Shown piece by piece: positions 27,576 to 36,209 of a stretch of DNA of 64,000 nt; the first letter of the stretch is position 1; the number at the start of each line of letters is the position of its first letter. A program made the position numbers and the translations under genes. The DNA comes from Desulfovibrio sp. Lineage in GTDB: Bacteria; Desulfobacterota; Desulfovibrionia; Desulfovibrionales; Desulfovibrionaceae. The notes below the pieces were generated by a model. It saw only the letters and a program-made list of their open reading frames with translations, was not told where the DNA came from and made no database searches. The stretch lies in assembly GCA_031287575.1 (NCBI GenBank), contig JAITSV010000034.1, positions 62,001 to 126,000 on the forward strand, in the 5' to 3' direction.

Positions 27576-28490
27576 TCACCCGATGGGCATTCGGGCGGCT
27601 TCGCGGCGCAGCAGTTCGGCCTTTCGATCCAACCCCCAGCGGTAGCCGGTGAGCGCGCCGTCGCGGCCCAGCACGCGGTGGCAGGGCACCACCACGGCCA
27701 CGGGGTTGCGGGCGCAGGCGGCGGCCACGGCGCGCACGGCCGTGGGCCTGCCGATGCGGGCGGCAAGCTGGGCATAGCCCAGGGTCGCGCCGGGGGGCAG
27801 TTCGCGCAGGGCGCTCCAGACCGCATGCTGGAAGGCGGTGCCCCGCACATCCAGCGGCAGCGCGGGGTGCGCGCCGCCATGCTCGACAAAGGCCACCACC
27901 GTGCCCAGCCACTGCCGCACCGCGTCGCTGGGGGTGTGCAGTTCAGCACCGGGAAAGCGGCGTTGCAGGCCGGAAAGCAGGGCCTCGCGGTCATCGCCGA
28001 TGTCGATGGCGCACACCCCGTCCTCCGTGGCGGCCATGACCAGCCAGCCCAACGAGGTTTGCGCGGCGGCCACGGCCAGGTGCTGGCCGGGCGCGCCCTT
28101 GCGGTAGCGGGCCGGGGTCATGCCCAGCATGCCGTGCGCATCCTCGTAGACCCGGCTCGGCGAGCCGAACCCGGCCTCGTAGATGGCCTCGGACACGGGT
28201 ACGCCCCGTTCCAGCGCGCCGCGCAGGCGCTGTTCGCGGCAGGCCTGCTGGTAGGCGCGCGGCGAAACCCCCACCAGCCGGGTGAACACCCGCTGGAAAT
28301 GGCTGGGGCTCAGGCCCGCCGCCTCGGCCAGTTCCGCCAGGGGCACCGGCTCGGCACGCTCGCGCAGGGTGGCGCAGGCGGCGCGGACCAGCGCCAGGCG
28401 CGGGTCGTCGGGCCGAAGGGCCGTGCCCGGCGCAGCGGGCGCGCCAGTCATGCCAGATCCGGCGACGGTATGACAGGTGGTCGTGTCCAT
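27576..28490 (-). CDS. AraC-type HTH fused to O6-methylguanine-DNA methyltransferase (Ada-like)
   Basis: About 304 aa. The N-terminal part (about 30-130) is an AraC DNA-binding domain with SPSHFQRVFTRLVGVSPRAY; the C-terminal part is an alkylguanine transferase with acceptor C270 in VVVPCHRVLG. It repairs O6-alkylguanine by suicide transfer and may regulate alkylation response. The N-terminal zinc/phosphotriester domain of full Ada is missing, so methyl-sensing through that cysteine cannot occur. The start is uncertain: ATG at 28490 is chosen, an ATG at 28526 is possible; neither has a strong ribosome-binding site. Confidence 0.85.
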   Translation of the reverse strand: MDTTTCHTVAGSGMTGAPAAPGTALRPDDPRLALVRAACATLRERAEPVPLAELAEAAGLSPSHFQRVFTRLVGVSPRAYQQACREQRLRGALERGVPVSEAIYEAGFGSPSRVYEDAHGMLGMTPARYRKGAPGQHLAVAAAQTSLGWLVMAATEDGVCAIDIGDDREALLSGLQRRFPGAELHTPSDAVRQWLGTVVAFVEHGGAHPALPLDVRGTAFQHAVWSALRELPPGATLGYAQLAARIGRPTAVRAVAAACARNPVAVVVPCHRVLGRDGALTGYRWGLDRKAELLRREAARMPIG

Positions 28491-28967
28491 GACGGCAACA
28501 TAGGCCCGCCGCGTACGCTTTTCCATCCGAATCTTGCGCTGCACCCCGTCGGACGGAAAATTTTCTCCGCACTCCTGGCCCCCTCTCCCCGACGTGCGCC
28601 CTGCCCGCAGCCCGCGCCCCGGCTTGAATCCGCCAGCATCGCCCGCCCGCGCGGCGGCGCGTACCTCCAAAACAGCCCGGCAGCCGCGTGGACGGAACAG
28701 CCCCATGCGCGTATGCAGGGACATGGAGTGCTGTCGTGCGCGCGGCTGGGGCACCACATCGGCACACCACCGCCCCTTCCTGAGGGACGCGTTCTGGGGG
28801 ACGCGTCCCGAATGAATGCTTCTGGGGGATTATGCTTCTGGGATGTTGCCGCTGGCGGGCGCAACCTGCGTCCCGGCATGACCTTGCGGATCGGTCCTGA
28901 CCAGTCCGCAACGGTCCGCGCCGGAACGCCGCCATGGGGACTGCCGCAAGGCGGTCCGGGAGGTACC
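28491..28967. other. 477-bp divergent intergenic region
   Basis: Lies between the minus-strand Ada-like gene and a small plus-strand gene. TGCTTCTGGG occurs twice (28815-28845). No convincing coding region or terminator is visible; it presumably holds the two divergent promoters. Confidence 0.4.
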
Positions 28968-29207
28968 ATGGAAGACGAGGCTGGATACCTGGCAATGCTG
29001 GAACGGCAGATGGACGAGGCCATGGCGCGCCTGGCCGACACCTGCCGCGACGAACAGGGCTGCGCCGCCCCGGAGGCGGACGGTGCCAAGCAGGCCGCCC
29101 GCGCCGCCTGCGAACAGGCCGAAGAGGCCGCCCGCTCCACCTACGAGCAGGAATGGGCCAAGGTGTGGGGCGTGGTACGCCAGCGCAAGCACAAGGGCGG
29201 ACGCTGA
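28968..29207 (+). CDS. Small conserved-looking hypothetical protein
   Basis: 79 aa, acidic and alanine-rich, predicted mostly helical (MEDEAGYLAMLERQMDEAMA at the start, basic KHKGGR end). GGGAGGTACC precedes the ATG with good spacing. Third-position GC is high as in neighbours, supporting coding. Not recognised; possible coiled coil. No functional claim. Confidence 0.5.
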   Translation: MEDEAGYLAMLERQMDEAMARLADTCRDEQGCAAPEADGAKQAARAACEQAEEAARSTYEQEWAKVWGVVRQRKHKGGR

Positions 29208-29291
29208 CCGCTGCCGTCCCTTTCCCGCGCGGTCATGCGGCGCGGGGCCTTGCCCCCGGCACGTGCACCCCGCAGGGAACTGCCTGCCCGG

Positions 29292-30167
29292 CTACCCCCG
29301 CAACGACAACCGGTCCAGACTGACGGACGACAGGTCCACCACGGCCATCCGGCCATGAGGGCCACCCAGGCGCGGGGGCTGGCCCAACGCCAGCCGTACC
29401 GCCTCGGACAGCACCAGGCCCGCCGCCACCAGCAGGGCCGGGGGCTGGCAGCCCAGCACGTCTTCCGCCGGAGTTGCCGCCGACCGCCCGTTGGGAAAGA
29501 ACGTTCCGGCCAGCCCGCGTTCACCGGGCAAGGCCGTGGCCACCATGGCCGTCCACCCGGCAACGCTGGCGGCGATCAACGGCGCACCCGCGGCGGCGGC
29601 CCCGGCCTCTGCCACCGGGCGAAACGCCACGCCTCCCAGCGCGTCTACGGCTACGTCCACCCCCGCATAGAACCGCGCAAAGTCCTGCCCTTCCAGCCTG
29701 TCCCGCCACACGTCCAGTTCCACTGCCGGATTCACCTGCGCCACGCGGCGCGCGGCGGCGTCCGCCTTGGGCATGCCGAGTTCCGCTTGGGTGGCCAGCA
29801 ACTGGCGATTCAGGTTGGTTGCCTCGAACACGTCGTGGTCAGCGATGCGGATGTGGCCGACGCCCATCCGGGCCAGCCCCTCCAGAATGTGCCCGCCAAG
29901 GCCGCCCAGCCCCACCAGGGCCACGCGGGCGCGCAGCAGCCGGGCCTGGCCCGCGCAGTCCAGCGTGGCGAAGTTGCGCAGGTAACGTTCCGGCACCAGC
30001 CCCAGTTCCAGTGCGGCTATTTCGGCCTGGCGCAGGCTTGCACCAGACTGCCGGGCGATGGCCGCCGCCGCGCCGTGCGCAAGCATCCGCACCGGCGTGC
30101 CGTCGGACAGGACGCCGGGCACGGCGGCCCGCTCCAGCGCCTGGCGCAACATGTCGGAAGAACCCAT
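29292..30167 (-). CDS. ThiF/MoeB/HesA-family adenylyltransferase (E1-like)
   Basis: 291 aa. The nucleotide loop VGLGGLGGHI and following D-x-D (ADHDVFEATNLNRQ) are those of E1-like enzymes that adenylate the C-terminal glycine of ubiquitin-like sulfur carriers such as MoaD or ThiS. No CxxC zinc pairs of canonical MoeB are visible. A helical N-terminal extension of about 90 residues precedes the fold. It lies downstream of two MoaD-like genes and an AOR gene, so activation of those carriers for the tungsten pterin cofactor is likely. AAGGA precedes the ATG; a terminator lies between it and the MoaD-like genes. Confidence 0.83.
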   Translation of the reverse strand: MGSSDMLRQALERAAVPGVLSDGTPVRMLAHGAAAAIARQSGASLRQAEIAALELGLVPERYLRNFATLDCAGQARLLRARVALVGLGGLGGHILEGLARMGVGHIRIADHDVFEATNLNRQLLATQAELGMPKADAAARRVAQVNPAVELDVWRDRLEGQDFARFYAGVDVAVDALGGVAFRPVAEAGAAAAGAPLIAASVAGWTAMVATALPGERGLAGTFFPNGRSAATPAEDVLGCQPPALLVAAGLVLSEAVRLALGQPPRLGGPHGRMAVVDLSSVSLDRLSLRG

Positions 30168-30263
30168 GGAGATATCCTTAAGAAATAAGGTGGCCTTGGG
30201 ACGGGCATGCGCCGCGTCCGGCATGTGCTGGGGGTCCGGCCATGCCTTCAGGGACATGTAAAC

Positions 30264-30294
30264 AAAAAGCCCCGCCGCCGTAAGGTGCGGGGCT
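30264..30294 (-). terminator. Rho-independent terminator after the MoaD-like genes
   Basis: On the minus strand, AGCCCCGC/GCGGGGCT (8 bp) followed by a T-run (A's at 30264-30268). It separates the AOR-moaD genes from the ThiF-like gene, which probably needs read-through or its own promoter. Confidence 0.8.
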
Positions 30295-30390
30295 GATGGA
30301 CGGTTGGTGCGGCCTGGCTTCTGCCGACGGCAACCTCCAGAGCCGCTGCGTGGCGGATGCCGCCACGGGCCGGATGCACCTCCGGACATC

Positions 30391-30765
30391 CTACATCTTG
30401 CGAAAGCCCAGCAGCACCCGGTACGGCCCCGGAACGCCGGGCGGCGCCAGGGCCACCCTGTCCCCGCCGGACATCACGGCCAGATCCGGGCTGACCGCCT
30501 TGCCGTTGACGAAGACCACCTCCACCTGTTCCGGGGCGATGTCGAGCTGGCGCAACAACTCCGGTCCCGTGGTGCCCGGCTGGACGCGCACCGGCAGCGG
30601 CACGGACCATCCGCGCTTGCGGAACAATTCCGCAAGCCCCATGAACGCCCGCAGTTCGATGGTGTCCCGCGCCGTGGCTTCCCCGTTCCCCCCGTTCTCC
30701 TCGTCCCCCTCGTGTCGCTCGTGTCTCTGTCCGGTCACGCCACGATTGTTCGCATTGTCCGGCAT
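30391..30765 (-). CDS. MoaD-like ubiquitin-fold protein without C-terminal diglycine
   Basis: 124 aa. Residues 35-124 fit the MoaD/ThiS beta-grasp fold (VEVVFVNGKAVSPDLAV, GDRVALAPPGVPG), but the chain ends GFRKM instead of GG, so it could not be adenylated or thiocarboxylated at its end. The first 34 residues are charged and disordered-looking. GGAGGAACC precedes the ATG. It directly follows another MoaD-like gene (18 bp) in the AOR unit; it may act as a structural partner in cofactor assembly rather than as a sulfur carrier. Confidence 0.75.
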   Translation of the reverse strand: MPDNANNRGVTGQRHERHEGDEENGGNGEATARDTIELRAFMGLAELFRKRGWSVPLPVRVQPGTTGPELLRQLDIAPEQVEVVFVNGKAVSPDLAVMSGGDRVALAPPGVPGPYRVLLGFRKM

Positions 30766-30783
30766 GGTTCCTCCGCCCTGTGC

Positions 30784-31011
30784 CTACCCGCCGCCCACCG
30801 CCGGGAACAGGCCCAGCCTGTCGCCCTCGGCCAGCGCCTTGTCCATGGGGGCGTGCAGGCCGTTGACGAAGATCACCGCCACGTCCTCCGGCGCGATGCC
30901 CAGGGCCAGCACCACGTCGTGCACCGTTCCGCCGCCGGGCGGGGAAAACTCCTCACCGTCCTCGGGCTGGAAGCGTTGCAACGTGGCATAGCATTTCACG
31001 GTGATGTGCAT
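30784..31011 (-). CDS. moaD: MoaD-family sulfur carrier protein
   Basis: 75-aa beta-grasp protein ending in PAVGGG, the exposed glycine tail that is adenylated and thiocarboxylated to donate sulfur to the pterin dithiolene. Core motifs are VKCYATLQRF at the start and VAVIFVNG in the middle. It is encoded 106 bp after the AOR gene and before a tail-less MoaD paralogue, so it is likely the dedicated carrier for the tungsten cofactor of AOR. The MHITVK start is preferred over an upstream in-frame ATG that would add a hydrophilic tail. Confidence 0.85.
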   Translation of the reverse strand: MHITVKCYATLQRFQPEDGEEFSPPGGGTVHDVVLALGIAPEDVAVIFVNGLHAPMDKALAEGDRLGLFPAVGGG

Positions 31012-31117
31012 GTGTCGTCCGCCTGTGCTGTCTTGTCCGGTCCGGTCTTGCTTCTGACCTGCACCCTGCATGCCGCGGGCCGCCCCGCCGTCGGGGCGGC
31101 CACGCGACTACACGTGC

Positions 31118-32845
31118 CTAGAAGGCCAGCACGCTGTCGATTTCCTCGTCCGTGAAGTCCCACACGGTGTTGTGCGGGGGGCACGGTTCCTCGAAGAACT
31201 CGGGCAGCCGGTCGTGCGCGCTGGTGAACCCGGCGCGGCGGTTGAAGTCCAACTCGGCCTTCAGGATGGTCTTGCCAAGGGCGGTCACGTCGTCGCCGGT
31301 CAGGGACAGATCGTAGCGCGCATTGATCATGTCGACCAGCGCGTTGAACCCGTCGGGAATGTCCAGGATGGCGAAGGCGATGAACAGGCACATGCCGGTG
31401 GAGTCCACGGCGGCGGTGGCGATTTGCAGGTTGCGCGAAAGCTCCACCTGCCCTTCCTTGCCCAGCGGATCCACAAAGCCGCCCACGCGCAGGATGTTGG
31501 TGGCCACGGCGTACCCGGCGGTGTGGTCCGCGCCCATGGGGGTGGTGGCGTAGGTCAGGCCCACGCCCTTCACCGCGCGCGGGTCGTAGGCGGGGATGGC
31601 CTGGTTCTTCACCACCGGCACGCGCGTAAGCCCGTACATCTGGCCCACGGCCGCCGCGCCGCACCCCAGGATGCGGCCAAGCGGGGTGCCCTGGCGGATC
31701 TGCCTGATCAGATCCAGCGCGGCCTTGGCGTCGCCCCACGGGATGACGCCCGCGTCCATGGCCACGGCCACGGCCACCGAGGTTTCGATGGAATCGATCC
31801 CCACGTCGTCGTACTCGCGGTCGGCGTAGGCGATGGCGTCCAGGTCGTCGATGCGGGCGTCCGCCCCCAGGGCCCAGATGGTTTCATACTCGAAGCCGCT
31901 GGTGATGTACTTGCCCTGCTTGTCCACGTAGTGCTGCGAACAGCGGATGACGCACCCGTTATGACAGCCGTGGGTGGTCTTGCCGCCGCGTTCCTCGATG
32001 GTGGCGGCCATGGTTTCGCCGCCGATGTTGTTGGCCCACTCGTTGCGGCCCCGGCGGAAGTTTTCCGTGGGCAGTCCGCCCGCTTCGTTCAGGATGTTCA
32101 CCAGCACGTTGGTGCCGTACTTGGGCAGGCCCTGGCCGGTGACGGGGTGGGTGGTCAGGGCATTGGCGAAGCGCCTGGCCGCGCTCTTGAATGCGTCGGG
32201 CCTGGCGATGGCCACGGCGGACGCGCCCGCATCGTCGATGACCACGGCCTTGATCCCCTTGGAGGCCATGACGGCACCCAACCCGCCGCGCCCGGCGCTG
32301 CGGATGTTGCCTTCCGGATCGGCGAAGGAAATGTTGGCGGCGGACAGCTTCATCTCGCCCGCAGGGCCGATGAGCGCAACGCCTACCTTGGGCCCGTACT
32401 TGGCCTGCAACACCTTGATGGCGTCGTAGTTGCCCGCGCCCATGATTTCGGCGGGGGCCTCGTCAAAGGTCACGCCGTCCTTGTCCACCTTGACCACGGC
32501 GTACGTGCCGCCTGCGGGCAGGCCTTCGAACACCATGGCCTTGATGTCCAGGCGGGCCATCTTCTGCGAAAAGCTGCCGCCGCTGTTGCTTTCCTTGATG
32601 CCGCCGGTGAGGGGGCTTTTGGCCCCGCAGGAAATGCGACCGGAGTTGACCGCGCTGGTGCCGGTGAGAAAACCGGGGGCGAAGACAAGCTTGTTGTACT
32701 TGCCAAGGGGATGGCAGGTGGGCTTCACCTCGTCGGCGATGAACATGGACGTCAGGCCGCGCCCCGCAAGCCCGGCATACTTTTCGGGACACGCCCCGAT
32801 CTCCGTCGTCCTCGAACCCATGTCGATGCGTATGAATTTCGCCAT
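31118..32845 (-). CDS. aor: Aldehyde:ferredoxin oxidoreductase (tungsten AOR family)
   Basis: 575-aa enzyme that oxidises aldehydes to acids with ferredoxin, using a tungsten bis-pterin and one [4Fe-4S] cluster. Cluster ligands are visible as C294, C298, C302 (HGCHNGCVIRC) and a late cysteine in STGMCLF; the spacing of the first pair is one residue wider than the classical CxxC. N-terminal domain motifs such as APGFLTGTSAVNSGR and pterin-loop residues GRGGLGAVMASKG match the family. The start follows GGAGG. With MoaD-like and ThiF-like genes downstream it forms a self-contained unit, and it could also detoxify aldehyde made by the radical enzyme cluster. Confidence 0.92.
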   Translation of the reverse strand: MAKFIRIDMGSRTTEIGACPEKYAGLAGRGLTSMFIADEVKPTCHPLGKYNKLVFAPGFLTGTSAVNSGRISCGAKSPLTGGIKESNSGGSFSQKMARLDIKAMVFEGLPAGGTYAVVKVDKDGVTFDEAPAEIMGAGNYDAIKVLQAKYGPKVGVALIGPAGEMKLSAANISFADPEGNIRSAGRGGLGAVMASKGIKAVVIDDAGASAVAIARPDAFKSAARRFANALTTHPVTGQGLPKYGTNVLVNILNEAGGLPTENFRRGRNEWANNIGGETMAATIEERGGKTTHGCHNGCVIRCSQHYVDKQGKYITSGFEYETIWALGADARIDDLDAIAYADREYDDVGIDSIETSVAVAVAMDAGVIPWGDAKAALDLIRQIRQGTPLGRILGCGAAAVGQMYGLTRVPVVKNQAIPAYDPRAVKGVGLTYATTPMGADHTAGYAVATNILRVGGFVDPLGKEGQVELSRNLQIATAAVDSTGMCLFIAFAILDIPDGFNALVDMINARYDLSLTGDDVTALGKTILKAELDFNRRAGFTSAHDRLPEFFEEPCPPHNTVWDFTDEEIDSVLAF

Positions 32846-32991
32846 GTCAGCCTCCGTTGCTGTGTAAGGACAGGCGCGCGCCGCAAACCGGCAACGCCAC
32901 CACGCCATGCGCCTTGTCCGCGCGGCGACCCGTTGCGTACAGGCGTGACGCAACACCTGCCTTCACTCTCACTATTTACAGCATGCCATGG

Positions 32992-33103
32992 TGTCAATTT
33001 ATGCCTTGCATGACATAGGATGCATTTCCAGCACATTACGGAATGCGCCACTATGTCAGCAGTGACACATTGATTTTTCCATCATCAGCCATATGACACA
33101 TTG
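32992..33103 (-). promoter_or_regulatory. Repeated TGTCA/TGACA operator-like motifs upstream of aor
   Basis: A perfect inverted repeat TGTCAGCAGTGACA is at 33054-33067. TGACACATTG occurs twice, at 33063 and 33094, 31 bp apart (about three helical turns). A wider TGTCA-N14-TGACA pair is at 32992-33015. The AT-rich setting 147-258 bp before the aor start suggests a regulated promoter. The regulator is unknown; the tungstate-responsive TunR of sulfate reducers is one candidate by family knowledge only. Confidence 0.5.
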
Positions 33104-33309
33104 CAGAGGGTGCAATGCTGTCTTCGGCCACATTCCAACCCCACACGATAGCGCAGGCACCGCAAATGCCCACTTTGCTGTTTGTCATGGTCTGTCTGCA
33201 TCCGTACTGGTAAGAACCGCTGCAAATCCGCCAATGGCGCGACTTCCCCCGGGTCGCAACCCCGAGATGGCTCGCCCGGAGTTCGCAGGGCGGCCCGGCG
33301 CAGCAGATG

Positions 33310-33347
33310 AAAAAAAACCGGCCCCCGCCGAAAACGACGGGAGCCGG
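33310..33347 (-). terminator. Terminator of the potABCD operon
   Basis: On the minus strand a 13-position stem with two mismatches (33318-33330 with 33335-33347), TTTT loop and a run of seven to eight T's. Confidence 0.8.
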
Positions 33348-33371
33348 GAAAGGCCGGGCGCGAAAACCGGG

Positions 33372-34448
33372 CTAGCTGCCGGTCTTCAGCATCTCCCAAT
33401 ACTTCTCATATACTTCCAGCGCATTGCCCACGCCGTTGGTGAACTCGGCGTTCTTCAGGTCCGCGTCACTCGGCGAGGTGATGCGGCTCTTGGCCAGTTC
33501 GGGCGAAAGGATATTTTGCGTGGCCACGTTGGGGGTGGAGTAGTTGTATTCTTCCACGCATTCCTTGGCCACTTCGGGCCGCAGCAGAAAGTCGATGAAC
33601 TTGTGGGCGTTGTCCTTGTGCTTGGCGCCCACGGGAATGGCCAGGCTGTCCACCCACAGAGGCACGCCTTCCTTGGGGTAGACGTACACCAGGTTCTTGT
33701 TCTCGCTGGCGGCGATGTAGGCATCGCCGTTCCAGATCAGCCCGGCGGCCACTTCCTCGCTGATGAAGGCCTGCTTGCTGGCGGTCACGTCGAACACGCG
33801 CACGGCGGGCAGCAGCTTCTTCAGCCATTCGTAGGCGGCCTTGATTTCGGCTTCACTGGTGGAGTTCACCGAGTAGCCCAGCGCCTTCAGGGCCACGCCC
33901 AGGGAGTCGCGCTGGTCGTCGGACAGGATGACCTTGCCCGCGAATTCGGGACGGTTCAGGTCGTTCCAACTGGTGATGGAGGCCGGGTCCACCACCTTCT
34001 TGTTCACCATCAGCCCCGACGAACCCCACATGTAGGGCACGGAGTATTCGTTGCCCGGGTCAAATGGCTGGTCCAGCACCTTGGGCGAAAGATTCTTGAA
34101 ATTTTTCAGCTTGGACTTGTCGATCCTGGCCAGCAGCCCGTCGTCGCGCATCATGGAGATGAAGTAGGTGGACGGCACGACCACGTCGTAGCCCACGCCC
34201 TTCAGCAGCTTGACCTTGGCGTACATGGCCTCGTTGGATTCGTAGGTGGTGTACACCACCTTGATGCCCGTCTCCTTGGTGAACCGGTCCAGCACCGACT
34301 GGGGCACGTATTCCGACCAGTTGTAGACGTGCAGCACCTTTTCTTCCGCCGCCATGGCGGGGCCCGCGAACAGTGTCGCCGCCAGCACCGCCAGGGCAAG
34401 GCCCACCATCACCAGCGCGGCGCGGGCCGCATGCAGCTTCGTGCGCAT
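33372..34448 (-). CDS. potD: Spermidine/putrescine ABC transporter periplasmic binding protein
   Basis: 358 aa with a Sec signal peptide (MRTKL, hydrophobic core, AMAAEE cut region). The mature start VLHVYNWSEYVPQSVLD is the PotD/PotF hallmark. It binds polyamines in the periplasm for PotBC. AGGAGG lies 5 nt before the chosen ATG; the ATG 3 nt earlier overlaps the potC stop (ATGA) but is too close to the ribosome-binding site. It is last in the operon and ends at a terminator. Confidence 0.92.
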   Translation of the reverse strand: MRTKLHAARAALVMVGLALAVLAATLFAGPAMAAEEKVLHVYNWSEYVPQSVLDRFTKETGIKVVYTTYESNEAMYAKVKLLKGVGYDVVVPSTYFISMMRDDGLLARIDKSKLKNFKNLSPKVLDQPFDPGNEYSVPYMWGSSGLMVNKKVVDPASITSWNDLNRPEFAGKVILSDDQRDSLGVALKALGYSVNSTSEAEIKAAYEWLKKLLPAVRVFDVTASKQAFISEEVAAGLIWNGDAYIAASENKNLVYVYPKEGVPLWVDSLAIPVGAKHKDNAHKFIDFLLRPEVAKECVEEYNYSTPNVATQNILSPELAKSRITSPSDADLKNAEFTNGVGNALEVYEKYWEMLKTGS

Positions 34449-35248
34449 CATTTCCTCCTCGTCCTGGTAAGGGTTTGTGCCAGCAGCACCAGCACTATGG
34501 TTACCGTGAACATCACCGCCGACAGGGCGTTGATGTCCGGCTTCACGCCAAGGCGGACCATGGAATAGACGCGCAGGGGCAGCACCTCGAAGGTGGGGCC
34601 GGTGACGAAGAAGCTCACCAGCACGTCGTCCATGGACAGGGTGAACGACAGCAGCCACCCCGCCGCCACGGCGGGCGCGGCCAGGGGCAGCAGCACGTGG
34701 CGGAAGGCCCGCCATTCCGACGCGCCAAGGTCGCGCGCGGCCTCGATGAGCTGCTCGTCGAACTCGGCCAGACGCGCCAGCACCGTCACGGTGACGAAGG
34801 GCAGCGCCAGGGTGACGTGGGCGGCCAGCAGGGTCCAGAAGCCCAGCTGCACCCCCATGGCGATGAAGAAGATGAGCAGCGAGATGCCCATGACGATGTC
34901 CGGCGACACGGTCAGCACGTAAATGCAGCCGTGCAGCACCTTGCGCCCCGGAAAGCGGTAGCGCCGGATGCAGATGGCCGCCAGCGTGCCCAGCACCGTG
35001 GCGATGGTGGCTGCCAGGGTGGCCACGGACAGCGAGTTCAGCGCGGCGTCCACCAGCGGGCCGTTGGCGGCCAGGGCGGAATACCACTTCAGGGTGAAGC
35101 CCTTCCATTCGGTGGTGTAGCGTGCGTCATTGAAGGAATAGACGATGACCACCAGGATGGGCACGTACAGGAAGGCGTAGACCAGCCAGACCAGCCCCGT
35201 GCGCAGGGCGCGCAGCGTCGATGGTGTTCGGAGGGTGCGCAGCTTCAT
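34448..35248 (-). CDS. potC: Spermidine/putrescine ABC transporter permease PotC
   Basis: 266-aa membrane protein with six helices. The coupling loop is EAARDLGASEWRAFRHVLLP. GGAGGGCGTAGG precedes the ATG, which lies one base after the potB stop, giving tight coupling. It pairs with PotB to form the polyamine channel. Confidence 0.92.
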   Translation of the reverse strand: MKLRTLRTPSTLRALRTGLVWLVYAFLYVPILVVIVYSFNDARYTTEWKGFTLKWYSALAANGPLVDAALNSLSVATLAATIATVLGTLAAICIRRYRFPGRKVLHGCIYVLTVSPDIVMGISLLIFFIAMGVQLGFWTLLAAHVTLALPFVTVTVLARLAEFDEQLIEAARDLGASEWRAFRHVLLPLAAPAVAAGWLLSFTLSMDDVLVSFFVTGPTFEVLPLRVYSMVRLGVKPDINALSAVMFTVTIVLVLLAQTLTRTRRK

Positions 35249-35249
35249 C

Positions 35250-36209
35250 CTACGCCCTCCCCCGCTCGCCGTGCGCCATGCCGTCGCCACCGTCTTCGCC
35301 CTCTCCGTGCATACCGTCGGGCGTGCGGCCCGCCGTGCCCGCCCCGGTGTCCGCGCCCTTGCGCTCGCGCAGGGCCACCCGGCGGCTGCTGAGCCAGTAG
35401 CCGATGATCATCAGCACCAGCAACACGGTCATGATGGTGCTGGCGGCGGCGCCCAGCGGCCAGTCGCGCGCCACCAGGAACTGGTTCTTGATGAAGTTGC
35501 CAATGAGCATGCTCTTGGCCCCGCCCAGGATTTCCGGAATGTAGAAACACCCCAGCGAGGGCAGGAACACCAGCATGCACCCGGCCACGATGCCCGGCAG
35601 GGTCAGCGGCAGGGTAACGTGCCAGAAGGCGCGCAGGCTGCTGGCCCCCAGGTCCTTGGCCGCGTCCAGCAGCCGCTTGTCCAGCTTTTCGATGGATGCG
35701 TACAGCGGCAGGATCATGAACGGCAGCAACGTGTAGGTCAGCCCCGTGAACACGGCGAAATCGCCGTACATGAACGACACCGGCTCGTTGACCAGCCCCA
35801 GCGCCAGCAGCACGTCGGAAGCGAGGCCCTGCGACTTCAGGATGATGATCAGCGCGTAGGTGCGGATGAGCGAATTGGTCCAGAACGGAATGACCACCAG
35901 CAGCAGCAGCCAGGGGCGCAGCCCGCGCCGGGCCGTGGCCACGGCGTAGGCGAACGGATAGCCGATCAGCAGGCACACCAGGGTGCTGGCGGCGGCCAGC
36001 CACAGCGATTCGCCCAGTATCCTGATGAACACCGGGTCGGCAAGGCGGGCGTAGTTGTCCCACGTGAACACCAGGTTCACGAAGTCCGATTCGCCCCGCT
36101 CCAGAAAGGTGACCAGCAACAGGCCGAGGTTGGGCAACAGGGCGAACAGCCCCAGCCACAACCAGACCACGGCGATACTGGCGGTGCGGAAGGGTCTACG
36201 CTGCGTCAT
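35250..36209 (-). CDS. potB: Spermidine/putrescine ABC transporter permease PotB
   Basis: 319-aa membrane protein with six helices and coupling loop [20 protein letters not shown]. About 40 residues of hydrophilic, Gly/Asp-rich tail follow the last helix and are not typical. Its start overlaps the potA end by 14 bp. Confidence 0.92.
   Translation of the reverse strand: MTQRRPFRTASIAVVWLWLGLFALLPNLGLLLVTFLERGESDFVNLVFTWDNYARLADPVFIRILGESLWLAAASTLVCLLIGYPFAYAVATARRGLRPWLLLLVVIPFWTNSLIRTYALIIILKSQGLASDVLLALGLVNEPVSFMYGDFAVFTGLTYTLLPFMILPLYASIEKLDKRLLDAAKDLGASSLRAFWHVTLPLTLPGIVAGCMLVFLPSLGCFYIPEILGGAKSMLIGNFIKNQFLVARDWPLGAAASTIMTVLLVLMIIGYWLSSRRVALRERKGADTGAGTAGRTPDGMHGEGEDGGDGMAHGERGRA

Noticed and set aside
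27312..28967. Long plus-strand open frame opposite the Ada-like gene
   Set aside because: It is the shadow of the high-GC minus-strand gene; only its last 79 codons (from 28968) have a ribosome-binding site and plausible composition.
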